Assembly (NCBI GenBank): GCA_937139335.1
Contig: CAKZPN010000042.1
Location: 1-64,000 of the forward strand
DNA length: 64,000 bases
Source: an uncultured Roseicyclus sp.
GTDB taxonomy: Bacteria > Pseudomonadota > Alphaproteobacteria > Rhodobacterales > Rhodobacteraceae
Direction: 5' to 3'
Every line of letters begins with the position of its first letter. Position 1 is the stretch's first letter. Under the pieces are notes generated by a model. It was not told the origin of the DNA and ran no database searches. It saw only the letters and a program-made list of their open reading frames with translations. Made by a program: the position numbers and the translations under genes. This document shows positions 6,662 through 15,536 of this stretch, in pieces.

Positions 6662-7933
6662 TCAATCCTCGCTCCAGTCGCTGCCGGCAAAGCGCCGCTT
6701 CCAGTGGATGGCCCGTCGCGCCTTGAGGAAGATCCATGCCGCGACGAACAAGCCGCCGATGACGATCAACCAGAAATACGTCACCTTGCCCTCGTCGATC
6801 TGCACGCTCAGGCTGTTGCCGTTGCCGCCCTCGGCAAGCGCGAGGGTGATCTGGTGGGGCCCCGCGACCTCGGGCCGGAAGCGGAGCGTCGCGCTGCGGT
6901 AGCCCTCGATCCAGGTGCCCTCGGCATCGCGGCCGGTGTAATATTCGACCAGCCGCTCGCCCTCGACCAGCAATCCGCCATCCGGGCCGGTGATCCGCGT
7001 GCCGATCACCAGCCAGTTGTTCGTGACATCAGTGCCGAGACGCAGCCGCGCGATCTGGGAGGCGTTGGTGATCTCGAAGGGAAAGCTGACCGGCGTGGTG
7101 CTGAGCGCCACATCCTGCACATCCAGCACGCGCGGCCCCGAGATGGCGGCAAAGAGCAGCGCCAGCACGAAGGCCACCAGCGCGGACCAGCCCAGCACGC
7201 GGGCGGCAAACCCTTCTTCCGGCAGCGGCGTGTAGGGCGACAGCGGATGGCGCGGCTCTGGCCCGGCGGGCAGGTCGGCGCCCATCTCCCGCGCCACGGC
7301 CTCGCGCGGCAAGAGGGTGGTCAGTTCGACCTCTTTCTCGGTCTTGCCGTCCACGAGGCTCAGCATGGCGGAATGGCCCAGCAGCGTCACCGCCGTCGTG
7401 GTCTCGCCGATTGCGGGGATCCAGTTGAACTCCCCCTCGAGGAAATCGATCTCGGAGATGGAAGTCTCGTAGTACTTGTAATTCTCGCCCCGGTAGACGC
7501 GCCAGGGCGGGGTTTCGGCGGCCTCCACCTGCGCGGGGGTGATCCACCAGCGCCCGACGTCGAAATCGCGCACCTTGCGCGAAAAGGTGAAATGCTGGTC
7601 TTCCCACGTCAGCCAGGCGTAGCCGTGGGTGGGCGAAAAGACCTGGTGTTCGACCCAGCGCGCGACGCCGCCCGACCAGCGTTCGACCTTGCCGATGGTG
7701 CCGATGACGGTGAAGATCACGCCCTCGACCGTCAGTTCCATGCCGATCCTGACCGGGCTGGACGGATGGTCGCGTTTGCCGATCGAGGTCAGGATCTTGT
7801 AGTTGTCCTGGCTGTCCAGCATCGCGCCGCAATAGCCGCAAACCTGCGTCAGCACGCGACCGCCGCCCAGCACCGACAAGCCGGCGCCGCATTGCGTGCA
7901 GTTGATCGAACCGAGGCCCGGCGCGCGCGTCAT
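6662..7933 (-). CDS. DUF4178 protein with zinc ribbon and two membrane helices
   Basis: The protein has 423 residues. It opens with a zinc ribbon (CTQCG ... CGYCG, about 12-36), then a DUF4178 domain (about 45-200: IGMELTVEGVIFTVIGTI, VFSPTHGYAWLTWEDQHFTF, PPWRVYRGENYKYYE), a linker, a hydrophobic helix near 255-275, a predicted beta-rich extracytoplasmic domain, and a second helix (TYFWLIVIGGLFVAAWIFL) near the C-terminus. The start at 7933 overlaps the previous stop codon (ATGA), so translation is coupled to the first DUF4178 gene. The layout, a cytoplasmic zinc-ribbon sensor-like domain with a periplasmic domain between two helices, suggests signalling or scaffold work at the membrane; that is inference. 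Confidence 0.82.
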   Translation of the reverse strand: MTRAPGLGSINCTQCGAGLSVLGGGRVLTQVCGYCGAMLDSQDNYKILTSIGKRDHPSSPVRIGMELTVEGVIFTVIGTIGKVERWSGGVARWVEHQVFSPTHGYAWLTWEDQHFTFSRKVRDFDVGRWWITPAQVEAAETPPWRVYRGENYKYYETSISEIDFLEGEFNWIPAIGETTTAVTLLGHSAMLSLVDGKTEKEVELTTLLPREAVAREMGADLPAGPEPRHPLSPYTPLPEEGFAARVLGWSALVAFVLALLFAAISGPRVLDVQDVALSTTPVSFPFEITNASQIARLRLGTDVTNNWLVIGTRITGPDGGLLVEGERLVEYYTGRDAEGTWIEGYRSATLRFRPEVAGPHQITLALAEGGNGNSLSVQIDEGKVTYFWLIVIGGLFVAAWIFLKARRAIHWKRRFAGSDWSED

Positions 7934-8556
7934 CCGATCTGCCTTTCGACGTTCAGATCGAACGGGTCGAGCCACGAGCCGAGGAACCAGCTTTCGCCGC
8001 CGTCCCAGACCTCGCCCGACAGGAGCGCGCCGGCAGCGCCGCTCGCGTTGACGAAACGGTGGGTGTCGCCCAGCTCGATCCGCTCGGGCAATTCGCCGCG
8101 GAAGGCCACGGCCGTTGCCGCGTCCATCTCGGTGACGGTGTAGATCCGGTTCTCGACCCGGACCTGCGCGCCGAGCCTCAATTCGCCCATCAGACCGGCG
8201 CGAACGGCCTCGTCAGGCAGGGCACGCTGGATCACCACGTCGCCCTCGTCAATGGAAATCCACGCGCCGTAGCCCTGCGGATCCTCGGCCCACATCTCGT
8301 CCCAGAAGCCGCGGCCATAGTCGTAGCGGACGTGGCCCAGCACGCTGTAGGCGCGTTCCTCGGCATGGACGGTATCGCCGATGCCAAAGAGCATCGGGGT
8401 GTCGTGCATCTCGCCGTGGTTGCCGAGGGGAGCCAGCGCGTCGCCCTCGCGAAACAGCGTGGTGCCGCACGAGGGGCAATCGAACATCCGGGTCGACCGC
8501 CGCAATGCGTCGAAACCGTAGCCGCAATTGGGACAGGACACCGGGGCAGACGCCAT
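7930..8556 (-). CDS. DUF4178 protein with N-terminal zinc ribbon (soluble)
   Basis: The protein has 208 residues and is the first gene of the five-gene operon. It begins with a zinc ribbon (CPNCGYGF ... CPSCGTTLF), followed by one DUF4178 domain (IGDTVHAEERAYSVLGHVRYDYGRGFWDEMWAEDP ... GYGAWISIDEGD) and a second half (LGAQVRVENRIYTVTEMDAATAVAFRGELP) that looks like another small barrel. No membrane helix. The ATG at 8556 is chosen because the zinc ribbon starts right after it; a GTG at 8598 is possible but would sit on a candidate -10 sequence. Its own promoter should lie between the terminator at 8624-8657 and 8560; TTTACG, 18 bases, TAGGGT is a weak candidate. Function unknown. Confidence 0.8.
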   Translation of the reverse strand: MASAPVSCPNCGYGFDALRRSTRMFDCPSCGTTLFREGDALAPLGNHGEMHDTPMLFGIGDTVHAEERAYSVLGHVRYDYGRGFWDEMWAEDPQGYGAWISIDEGDVVIQRALPDEAVRAGLMGELRLGAQVRVENRIYTVTEMDAATAVAFRGELPERIELGDTHRFVNASGAAGALLSGEVWDGGESWFLGSWLDPFDLNVERQIG

Positions 8557-8623
8557 CGTCACGGAACAATCGGTAAGGTCATCAAAAATCCCGATCACCC
8601 TAGACGTGTGTCCTCCGGCCCGT

Positions 8624-8657
8624 AAAGGGGGAAGGCACCGGTGGCCCTCCCCCCTTG
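8624..8657 (-). terminator. Terminator-like hairpin after the aminotransferase gene
   Basis: AAAGGGGG pairs with CCCCCCTT across an imperfect inner stem (GGCACC / GGTGGCC). It follows the aminotransferase stop codon by 8 bases on the minus strand and separates it from the DUF4178 operon. A T-tract is weak. Confidence 0.55.
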
Positions 8658-8664
8658 ACAGGTG

Positions 8665-10035
8665 TCAGCCGAGCACCTCGGCGATGCTGTCGACGGTGGC
8701 CGTGACGATCTCGTCGGCCTCCGCGCGGCTCAGGCATAGCGGAGGCGCATAGCCCAGGATGTCGCCCTGCGGCATCGCCCGCGCGATCACGCCACGCCGC
8801 GACATGGCGCCCACGATCTTCGGCACGATCTTGTCGGCGGCATCGAAGCCTTCGCGGGTATCGCGGTTCTTGACCAGTTCGACCGCTGCCAGCATCCCCG
8901 CGCCGCGCACCTCGCCGATATGCGCGTGCTCGGCCAGCGCCTCGGTCATGGTGCGGGTCAGGTAGGGACCGACCTCGCCCGCGTTCTCGACCAGGTTCAG
9001 GCTGTCCACGAGCTTGAGGTTCGCGACCCCAGCCGCCGCGCCGATGGGATGCGCCGAATAGGTCCAGCCATGGCCGAAGGGGCCGAATTCGTCGGTGCCC
9101 TGCTCCAGCACCTTCCAGACCTTGTCCGACACGATGGAGCCGGACATCGGCGCATAGGCCGAGGTCAGGCCCTTGGCGATGGTCATGATGTCGGGCTTGA
9201 TCCCGTAATGCGGCGAGCCGAACATGGAGCCGAGGCGGCCGAAGCCGGTCACGACCTCGTCGGCGATCAGCAGGATGTCGTGCTTTTCCAGCACCGGCGT
9301 GATCGCCTCCCAGTAGCCCTTGGGCGGGGGCACGATGCCGCCGGTGCCGAGCATCGGCTCGCCGATGAAGGCGGCGATGGTGTCCGCGCCCTCGGCCGCG
9401 ATCAGCTCTTCGAGGTCGGCGGCGCATTGCGCGCTGAACTGCTCCTCGGTCTGCGACACGTCCGCCCGCCGGTAGTAGTAGGGCGAGGTGGTGTGGCGCA
9501 CCGTGTCGAGCGGCAGGTCGAATTTCTGGTGGAACAGCGTGAGCCCGGTCAGCGACCCCGACATCAGGCCCGAACCGTGGTAGCCGCGCCAGCGCGAAAT
9601 GATCTTCTTCTTCCGCGGCAGTCCGCGGATGTTGTTGTAGTACCAGACCAGCTTGATGTTGGTCTCGTTCGCGTCAGACCCGCCAAGGCCGAAATAGACC
9701 TTCGACATGTGGTCGGGCGCGCGCTCCATGACCATGCGCGACAGCGTGATTGACGCCTCTGTGCCGTGGCCGACATAGGCGTGGTAATAGGCCAGCTCGC
9801 GCGCCTGCTCGGCGATGGCCTCGGCCACCTCCTGCCGTCCGTAGCCGATGTTCACGCAATAGAGCCCGGCGAAGGCGTCGAGCAGGCGGTTGCCGTCGCG
9901 GTCGGTGATGTAGCAGCCCTCACCGGTCTGGATCACGCGGCCCGGCGCCTCGCCACGGGCGTGCTGGGCGAAGTGGGTCGACGGATGCAAGAAGTGATCG
10001 CGGTCCCATTTCGCGAGCTGGTCGTTGGTGAGCAT
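8665..10035 (-). CDS. Class III PLP-dependent aminotransferase (omega-amino acid/polyamine:pyruvate type)
   Basis: The protein has 456 residues, the full length for the family. Landmarks in order: WDRDHFLHPST, LLDAFAGLYCVNIGYGR (53-66), YFGLGGSDANETNIKL (PLP phosphate loop, about 114-129), ISRWRGYHGSGLMSGSLTG, AAFIGEPMLGTGGIVPPPKGYW, D259 in IADEVVTGFGR and K288 in MTIAKGLTSAY as the likely Schiff-base Lys. The start at 10035 has an AGGAGAG ribosome site. The sequence looks like the SpuC / beta-alanine:pyruvate / taurine:pyruvate branch. The exact amine donor cannot be fixed by eye. Its place directly upstream of an operon ending in a spermidine-synthase-like gene makes a polyamine substrate worth considering, but a terminator lies between. 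Confidence 0.88.
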   Translation of the reverse strand: MLTNDQLAKWDRDHFLHPSTHFAQHARGEAPGRVIQTGEGCYITDRDGNRLLDAFAGLYCVNIGYGRQEVAEAIAEQARELAYYHAYVGHGTEASITLSRMVMERAPDHMSKVYFGLGGSDANETNIKLVWYYNNIRGLPRKKKIISRWRGYHGSGLMSGSLTGLTLFHQKFDLPLDTVRHTTSPYYYRRADVSQTEEQFSAQCAADLEELIAAEGADTIAAFIGEPMLGTGGIVPPPKGYWEAITPVLEKHDILLIADEVVTGFGRLGSMFGSPHYGIKPDIMTIAKGLTSAYAPMSGSIVSDKVWKVLEQGTDEFGPFGHGWTYSAHPIGAAAGVANLKLVDSLNLVENAGEVGPYLTRTMTEALAEHAHIGEVRGAGMLAAVELVKNRDTREGFDAADKIVPKIVGAMSRRGVIARAMPQGDILGYAPPLCLSRAEADEIVTATVDSIAEVLG

Positions 10036-10172
10036 GGCTCTCTCTCCTGTCTGAAGGGCTTGCCCGCAGGTAACGGGGCGGACGGGCAGGATGCAACCCA
10101 CGGCCGGCGAAGCGCCGGTCTGGCCGGGCGAATCGCCGGGGGCGAGCGCCCGGCCTGGCGCATTGCTCGCGC

Positions 10173-10883
10173 CTAGCCGTGGCGGCGAAACGTCAGGTAG
10201 TGCGGCACCCGCCCTTCGCGCAGGGCCTTCACCTCGTAGCGCGTGGAGATCCAGTCGCCCCACGGCCTGCGCCAATCCTCCGGCCCCTCGGCCAGCCAGT
10301 CGAAGCCCGCGCGCGGCACCTCCTCGAGCGTCTGGCGGACGTAGTCGGGGATGTCGGTCGCCACGCGGAACTCGGCACCCGGTTTCAGGACACGGGCCAA
10401 AGGCTCCAGATGCTCGGGCGTGACGAAGCGGCGGCGGTGGTGGCGCACCTTGGGCCAGGGGTCGGGGTAGAGCAGGAAGGCCTTCGCGATCGAGGCGTCG
10501 GGCAGCACGTCGAACATGTCGCGCACGTCGCCGGGGAAGACGCGGAGGTTGTCCACGCCCGCGCGCCGGATCTTGCCCAGCAGCATCGCCACCCCGTTGA
10601 TGTAGGGCTCGCAGCCGATGATGCCGACGTCGGGGTTCTGCGCGGCCTGGTGCACCATGTGCTCGCCGCCGCCGAACCCGACCTCGAGCCAGGTATCGCG
10701 ACCGCCGAAGAGCGCGCCGAGATCCAGCGGCACCCGCTCCGGGTTCACCTCCCAGTCGACAGCGCCCGGGCTGAGCGCGTCGAGGTCTTCTTGCAGATAG
10801 ACCTCCTGGCTGTCGCGCAGGTGCTTGCCACGGCGGCGGCCGTAGAAATTGCGGTGCGGGCGCGCAGGGCTGTCAGGCGTCAT
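10173..10883 (-). CDS. trmB: tRNA (guanine-N7-)-methyltransferase TrmB
   Basis: The protein has 236 residues, normal for TrmB, which makes m7G46 in tRNA from SAM. The N-terminus has the familiar FYGRRRGKHLR. SAM binding: LEVGFGGGEHMVHQAAQNPD; IGCEPYINGVAMLL; FLLYPDPWPKVRHHRRRFV is the diagnostic catalytic/tRNA-binding motif; ATDIPDYVRQTLE near the end. It is a single gene with a 137-base gap to the aminotransferase. In many relatives trmB sits directly by metK; here four genes separate the two. Confidence 0.96.
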   Translation of the reverse strand: MTPDSPARPHRNFYGRRRGKHLRDSQEVYLQEDLDALSPGAVDWEVNPERVPLDLGALFGGRDTWLEVGFGGGEHMVHQAAQNPDVGIIGCEPYINGVAMLLGKIRRAGVDNLRVFPGDVRDMFDVLPDASIAKAFLLYPDPWPKVRHHRRRFVTPEHLEPLARVLKPGAEFRVATDIPDYVRQTLEEVPRAGFDWLAEGPEDWRRPWGDWISTRYEVKALREGRVPHYLTFRRHG

Positions 10884-11013
10884 CGGGGCAGTCTCGGGGT
10901 TGGTCCGGGGCCTGCGGTCTAGCCCGGCGCGCCGCGCGCCTCAATCCCCTGCCCAGCCTTCCTTTTGCGGCGCAAATGCTTAGGTTCGAGAGGTCACAGA
11001 AAGGGCGCCCCAC

Positions 11014-12147
11014 ATGTTCGGCCATTCCGTCAAGCTGTTCGACCTCTTCGGTTTCGAGATCAAGATCGACGCAAGCTGGCTGCTGATCGCGGCGCTGATC
11101 GTCTGGAGCCTGTCGTCGGGCTATTTCCCGCAGGTGCTGCCCGATCTCACCACCACCGCCTATCTCGCGCTGTCCGTGGTGGCGATGCTGGGTCTGTTCG
11201 CCAGCCTGATCCTGCACGAACTGGCGCATTCGCTGGTTGCGCGGCGCTATGGGCTGGGCATCGGGGGGATCACGCTGTTCCTGTTCGGCGGCGTGGCCGA
11301 ACTGGTCGAGGAGCCGCGGGACGCTGCCTCGGAATTCTGGATCGCCATCGCGGGCCCGGCAATGAGCTTCCTGCTTTCCGGGCTGTTCGGCCTTGCCGCG
11401 CTGGCCTTCGGGGGCGTCGGGCTGGTCGGCATCGTGCTGGCCTATCTCGCCACGATCAACCTCGTGCTGGCGGTGTTCAACCTGATCCCGGCGTTTCCGC
11501 TCGACGGCGGCCGCGTGTTGCGGGCCTGGCTCTGGCGGCGCTCGGGCAACGTGCTGGAGGCGACGCGCAAGGCCAGCGGCGCGGGCACGGTTCTGGCCAT
11601 CGGCCTGATGGCGCTTGGCCTCTTTTCCGCGCTCTCGGGCGGCGGGATCGGCGGCGCCTGGCTGGTGCTGATCGGCTTCTTCGTCCTGAACGCCAGCCGC
11701 GGCGCCTACCAGCGGCTGATGGTGCAGGAAAGCCTCAAGGGCCGACGAGTGGCCGAACTGATGACCGCCGACCCCTGGACGGCCAGCCCCGAGATGACGC
11801 TGGCCGATGTCGCCGATCGCATCATGCTGGCCCACGCCGTCAGCTTCGTGCCGGTGGTCGCGGGGGGCGTCGCGGTGGGATATGTCGACGCGCAGCTGAT
11901 GCGCGCCATCCCGCGCGAGGAATGGCCGGCGCAAACGGTCGCCGATGTCATGGCCCCGCTGGACGACGCCTGCGTCGTGCCGCCGCGAATGACGGCGGAG
12001 GAGGCGCTGAAACTGCTGGCCGAAGGGCCGCACCGCAAGCTGATCGTGGCCGAGGGGCGGCAGCTGCGCGGCGTGCTCAGCCTGCGCGACCTGATGGGCC
12101 ATATCCGGGTCGTGCAGGCGCTCGGGCGCGGCGCGAGCCCACGTTAA
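11014..12147 (+). CDS. Site-2 protease (M50) family membrane metalloprotease with CBS domains
   Basis: The protein has 377 residues. The zinc motif H68-E-L-A-H72 lies in the second or third membrane helix and the third ligand is D164 in [12 protein letters not shown], both diagnostic for S2P/Rip3-like proteases that cut within membranes. About six helices cover residues 20-215. The C-terminal part (about 240-370) has two CBS-like halves ([25 protein letters not shown] and [16 protein letters not shown]), which usually bind adenine nucleotides and may gate activity. It is the first gene of a three-gene operon with a phospholipase-D family protein 13 bases downstream and an EEP protein. The substrate is unknown. 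Confidence 0.92.
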   Translation: MFGHSVKLFDLFGFEIKIDASWLLIAALIVWSLSSGYFPQVLPDLTTTAYLALSVVAMLGLFASLILHELAHSLVARRYGLGIGGITLFLFGGVAELVEEPRDAASEFWIAIAGPAMSFLLSGLFGLAALAFGGVGLVGIVLAYLATINLVLAVFNLIPAFPLDGGRVLRAWLWRRSGNVLEATRKASGAGTVLAIGLMALGLFSALSGGGIGGAWLVLIGFFVLNASRGAYQRLMVQESLKGRRVAELMTADPWTASPEMTLADVADRIMLAHAVSFVPVVAGGVAVGYVDAQLMRAIPREEWPAQTVADVMAPLDDACVVPPRMTAEEALKLLAEGPHRKLIVAEGRQLRGVLSLRDLMGHIRVVQALGRGASPR

Positions 12148-12160
12148 CGCAGGCGCGGCG

Positions 12161-13573
12161 ATGTTCGGATTGCTGATTGCCGTTGCCTCGGCGCTGGCCA
12201 TCGCGCTGGCGGTCTGGCTCAGCTGGCGGGCCGCGGTCGCGGCGCGCACGCCACAGGGCGCCGTGGGCTGGGTCGTGTTCCTGCTGACCACACCCTATGT
12301 CGCCATCGTCCTTTACGCCCTCTTCGGGCCGCACCGCTACCGCCGCCGCAGCCGCGCCCGGCAGGCCAGTCGGCTGCTGTTCCAGAACAGGCGCCCCGAC
12401 CGCAGCGCGATCACCCGCCAGGGCGAGGAGGACGGCATCGACCGCCGCCCGTTCGAGCGGATCGCCGGGCTCCGCTTCGTTGCAGGCAACCGGGTAGATC
12501 TGCTGATCGACGGCGAGGCGACCTTTGCCGCGCTTGTCGACGCCATCGACCGGGCCGAACGCTACGTGATGATCCAGTTCTACACCTTCCGCCACGACGT
12601 GATCGGACGGCAGATGATCGACCGGCTGGTCGCTGCCGCCGGACGCGGCGTCACGGTCCGACTCTCGATCGACGCGGTCGGGTCCTCGCGGCTGAGCCGG
12701 GCGGAGATCAGCCGGATGCAGGATGCGGGGATCGAGGGCTTCCGGCGCCGCTGGCGGGTGCCGCTTTCGCGCCATTTGCAGATCAACTTCCGCAATCATC
12801 GCAAGGTGCTGATCGTCGACGGGCGGGAGGCCTATATCGGCGGGCTGAACGTGGCCGACATCTACCTGGGCCGCGACAAGGTGATCGGCCCTTGGCGCGA
12901 CAGCTTCGCCCGCATCACCGGACCCGTGGTCAAGCAGCTGCAACTGGTCTTCGCCGAGGATTGGCACTGGCTCACGGGCCAAGCGCTGCACGACGCGCTC
13001 GACTGGGACGCGCCCGCCCCCACCGGCCCGACCGAGGCGCTGATCGTCCCGACCGGCCCCACCGACGGCGAAGACGGCGGTGCCGCGATGTTCTTCGCCG
13101 CAATCGCGCAGGCGCAGAGCCGGATCTGGATCAGTACGCCCTATTTCGTGCCCGACGCGGCGCTGATCGCGGCCCTCAAGCTCGCCGCGATGAAGGGGCG
13201 CGAGGTGCGCATCCTCGTCCCCGATGGCATCGACCATGTCCTGCCCTGGCTGGCGGCCTTCGCCTATTTCGACGAGCTGGTCGAGGCGGGTGTGGAAATC
13301 TGGCGCTACAACGCCGGGTTTCTGCACCAGAAGGCGCTGCTGATCGACGACCGGCTGTCGGGGATCGGCAGCACGAATTTCGACAACCGTTCCTTCCGAC
13401 TGAACTTCGAGACCATGGGCCTGTTCATCGACCCCGAGCTCGGCGAGCGGATGGAGCGGATGCTTGAGGCCGATTTCGCCCGCGCCGAGCGACTGACCAC
13501 GCCCCTGTCAGGCCAGCCTCTGCCGATCCGTCTGGGCGCACCGCTGGCGCGGCTCTTCGCGCCGGTGCTGTAG
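12161..13573 (+). CDS. Cardiolipin synthase-like phospholipase D family protein
   Basis: The protein has 470 residues. Two N-terminal hydrophobic segments (about 3-25 and 35-56) anchor it to the membrane, with the GWVVFLLTTPYVAIVLYALFG pattern of bacterial ClsA-type proteins. Two HKD motifs follow: H213-R-K215-VLIV-D220 and H389-Q-K391-ALLI-D396, each followed by the Gly-rich GGLN or GSTNFDNRS segment. Cardiolipin synthases of this type join two phosphatidylglycerols. A Pro/Thr-rich linker (about 284-303) between the catalytic halves is a small oddity. It is co-transcribed with the site-2 protease and the EEP gene (10-base gap). Confidence 0.9.
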   Translation: MFGLLIAVASALAIALAVWLSWRAAVAARTPQGAVGWVVFLLTTPYVAIVLYALFGPHRYRRRSRARQASRLLFQNRRPDRSAITRQGEEDGIDRRPFERIAGLRFVAGNRVDLLIDGEATFAALVDAIDRAERYVMIQFYTFRHDVIGRQMIDRLVAAAGRGVTVRLSIDAVGSSRLSRAEISRMQDAGIEGFRRRWRVPLSRHLQINFRNHRKVLIVDGREAYIGGLNVADIYLGRDKVIGPWRDSFARITGPVVKQLQLVFAEDWHWLTGQALHDALDWDAPAPTGPTEALIVPTGPTDGEDGGAAMFFAAIAQAQSRIWISTPYFVPDAALIAALKLAAMKGREVRILVPDGIDHVLPWLAAFAYFDELVEAGVEIWRYNAGFLHQKALLIDDRLSGIGSTNFDNRSFRLNFETMGLFIDPELGERMERMLEADFARAERLTTPLSGQPLPIRLGAPLARLFAPVL

Positions 13574-13582
13574 GGGTCTGGG

Positions 13583-14293
13583 ATGCGCGTGCTCAGCTAC
13601 AATATCCGCAAGGCCGTGGGACTGGATGGCCGTCGCAATCCGGAACGGGTGATGAGCGTGATCGCCGACAGCGGCGCCGACGTGGTGATCCTGCAGGAGG
13701 CCGACCGGCGGCTGGCCCCCCGCCCCTCGGCGATCCCGCGCCACCTGATAGACCTGCACAGCGCCTATGACGCGGTGGACCTGGGCGGCACCGACGTGAG
13801 CCTCGGCTGGCACGGCAACGCGGTGCTGGTGAAACCCGGCATCTCGGTGACGGGCCTGCGCCGCCTGACCCTGCCGGGGCTGGAGCCGCGCGGCGCGGTG
13901 CAGGTGGAGGTCGAGGCGCAGGGCTTGGGCCGGGTGGTGCTGGTGGGCGCGCATCTCGCGCTGCTCAGGCGCTGGCGGCGGCTCCAGATGCAGGCGATCC
14001 GCGCGCATCTTGAACCGGGCGACCTGCCGCGCACGATCATCGCGGGTGATTTCAACGACTGGACGCCCGATGGCGGCACCACGCCCTTCGGCGAGGGCCT
14101 GTCGGTGGTGACGCCCGGGCGCAGCTTTCACGCGGCCTACCCGGTCGCGGCGCTGGACCGGTTCGTGCATGGCGCGGCGCTGGACGTGACGGGCTCGGGG
14201 GTGATCCGGCAGGGGGCGGCGCGGCATGCGTCCGATCACCTGCCGGTCTGGGCGGAGTTCGCGCCGACCCCGAGGGACCGGCGCGAAGACTAG
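13583..14293 (+). CDS. Endonuclease/exonuclease/phosphatase (EEP) family protein
   Basis: The protein has 236 residues and carries the standard EEP landmarks: MRVLSYNIRKA (Asn metal-site strand), DVVILQEAD (catalytic Glu), LVGAHLALLRRWR, IIAGDFNDW (Asp-x-Asn) and HASDHLPVWAEF (Asp-His). This Mg-dependent fold cuts nucleic acids or phosphodiesters, including lipid headgroups. Operon position after a cardiolipin synthase-like gene makes a lipid or envelope role plausible; no signal peptide is visible, so it is probably cytoplasmic. The homologue next to clsB in E. coli (YbhP) shows the same pairing. Confidence 0.9.
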   Translation: MRVLSYNIRKAVGLDGRRNPERVMSVIADSGADVVILQEADRRLAPRPSAIPRHLIDLHSAYDAVDLGGTDVSLGWHGNAVLVKPGISVTGLRRLTLPGLEPRGAVQVEVEAQGLGRVVLVGAHLALLRRWRRLQMQAIRAHLEPGDLPRTIIAGDFNDWTPDGGTTPFGEGLSVVTPGRSFHAAYPVAALDRFVHGAALDVTGSGVIRQGAARHASDHLPVWAEFAPTPRDRRED

Positions 14294-14295
14294 TC

Positions 14296-15462
<1,167 letters not shown>

Positions 15463-15472
15463 GTGCTGAGAG

Positions 15473-15516
15473 TGCTCCATTGAAAAATGTCCCCACGCCA
15501 GGAAGCCGTTGTGGGG
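15473..15516 (-). ncRNA. SAM/SAH riboswitch upstream of metK
   Basis: Read on the minus strand: CCCCAC opens a stem that closes with GTGGGG; the loop holds AACGGCTTCCTGGC; after a short A/T-rich linker comes ATGGAGCA. This matches the compact SAM/SAH riboswitch, in which loop CUUCC pairs with GGAG to form a pseudoknot when ligand is bound. GGAG (15475-15478) is also the metK ribosome site, so bound SAM or SAH should block translation. The class is known chiefly from Rhodobacterales in front of metK, which supports both the identity and the taxonomic call. Confidence 0.95.
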
Positions 15517-15536
15517 TAATGCTGCGGACTACGCCG

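Noticed and set aside
10873..12291. Minus-strand frame opposite the site-2 protease
   Set aside because: The plus-strand protein carries HELAH and NPDG-type motifs; the antisense product is Gln/His-rich low complexity.
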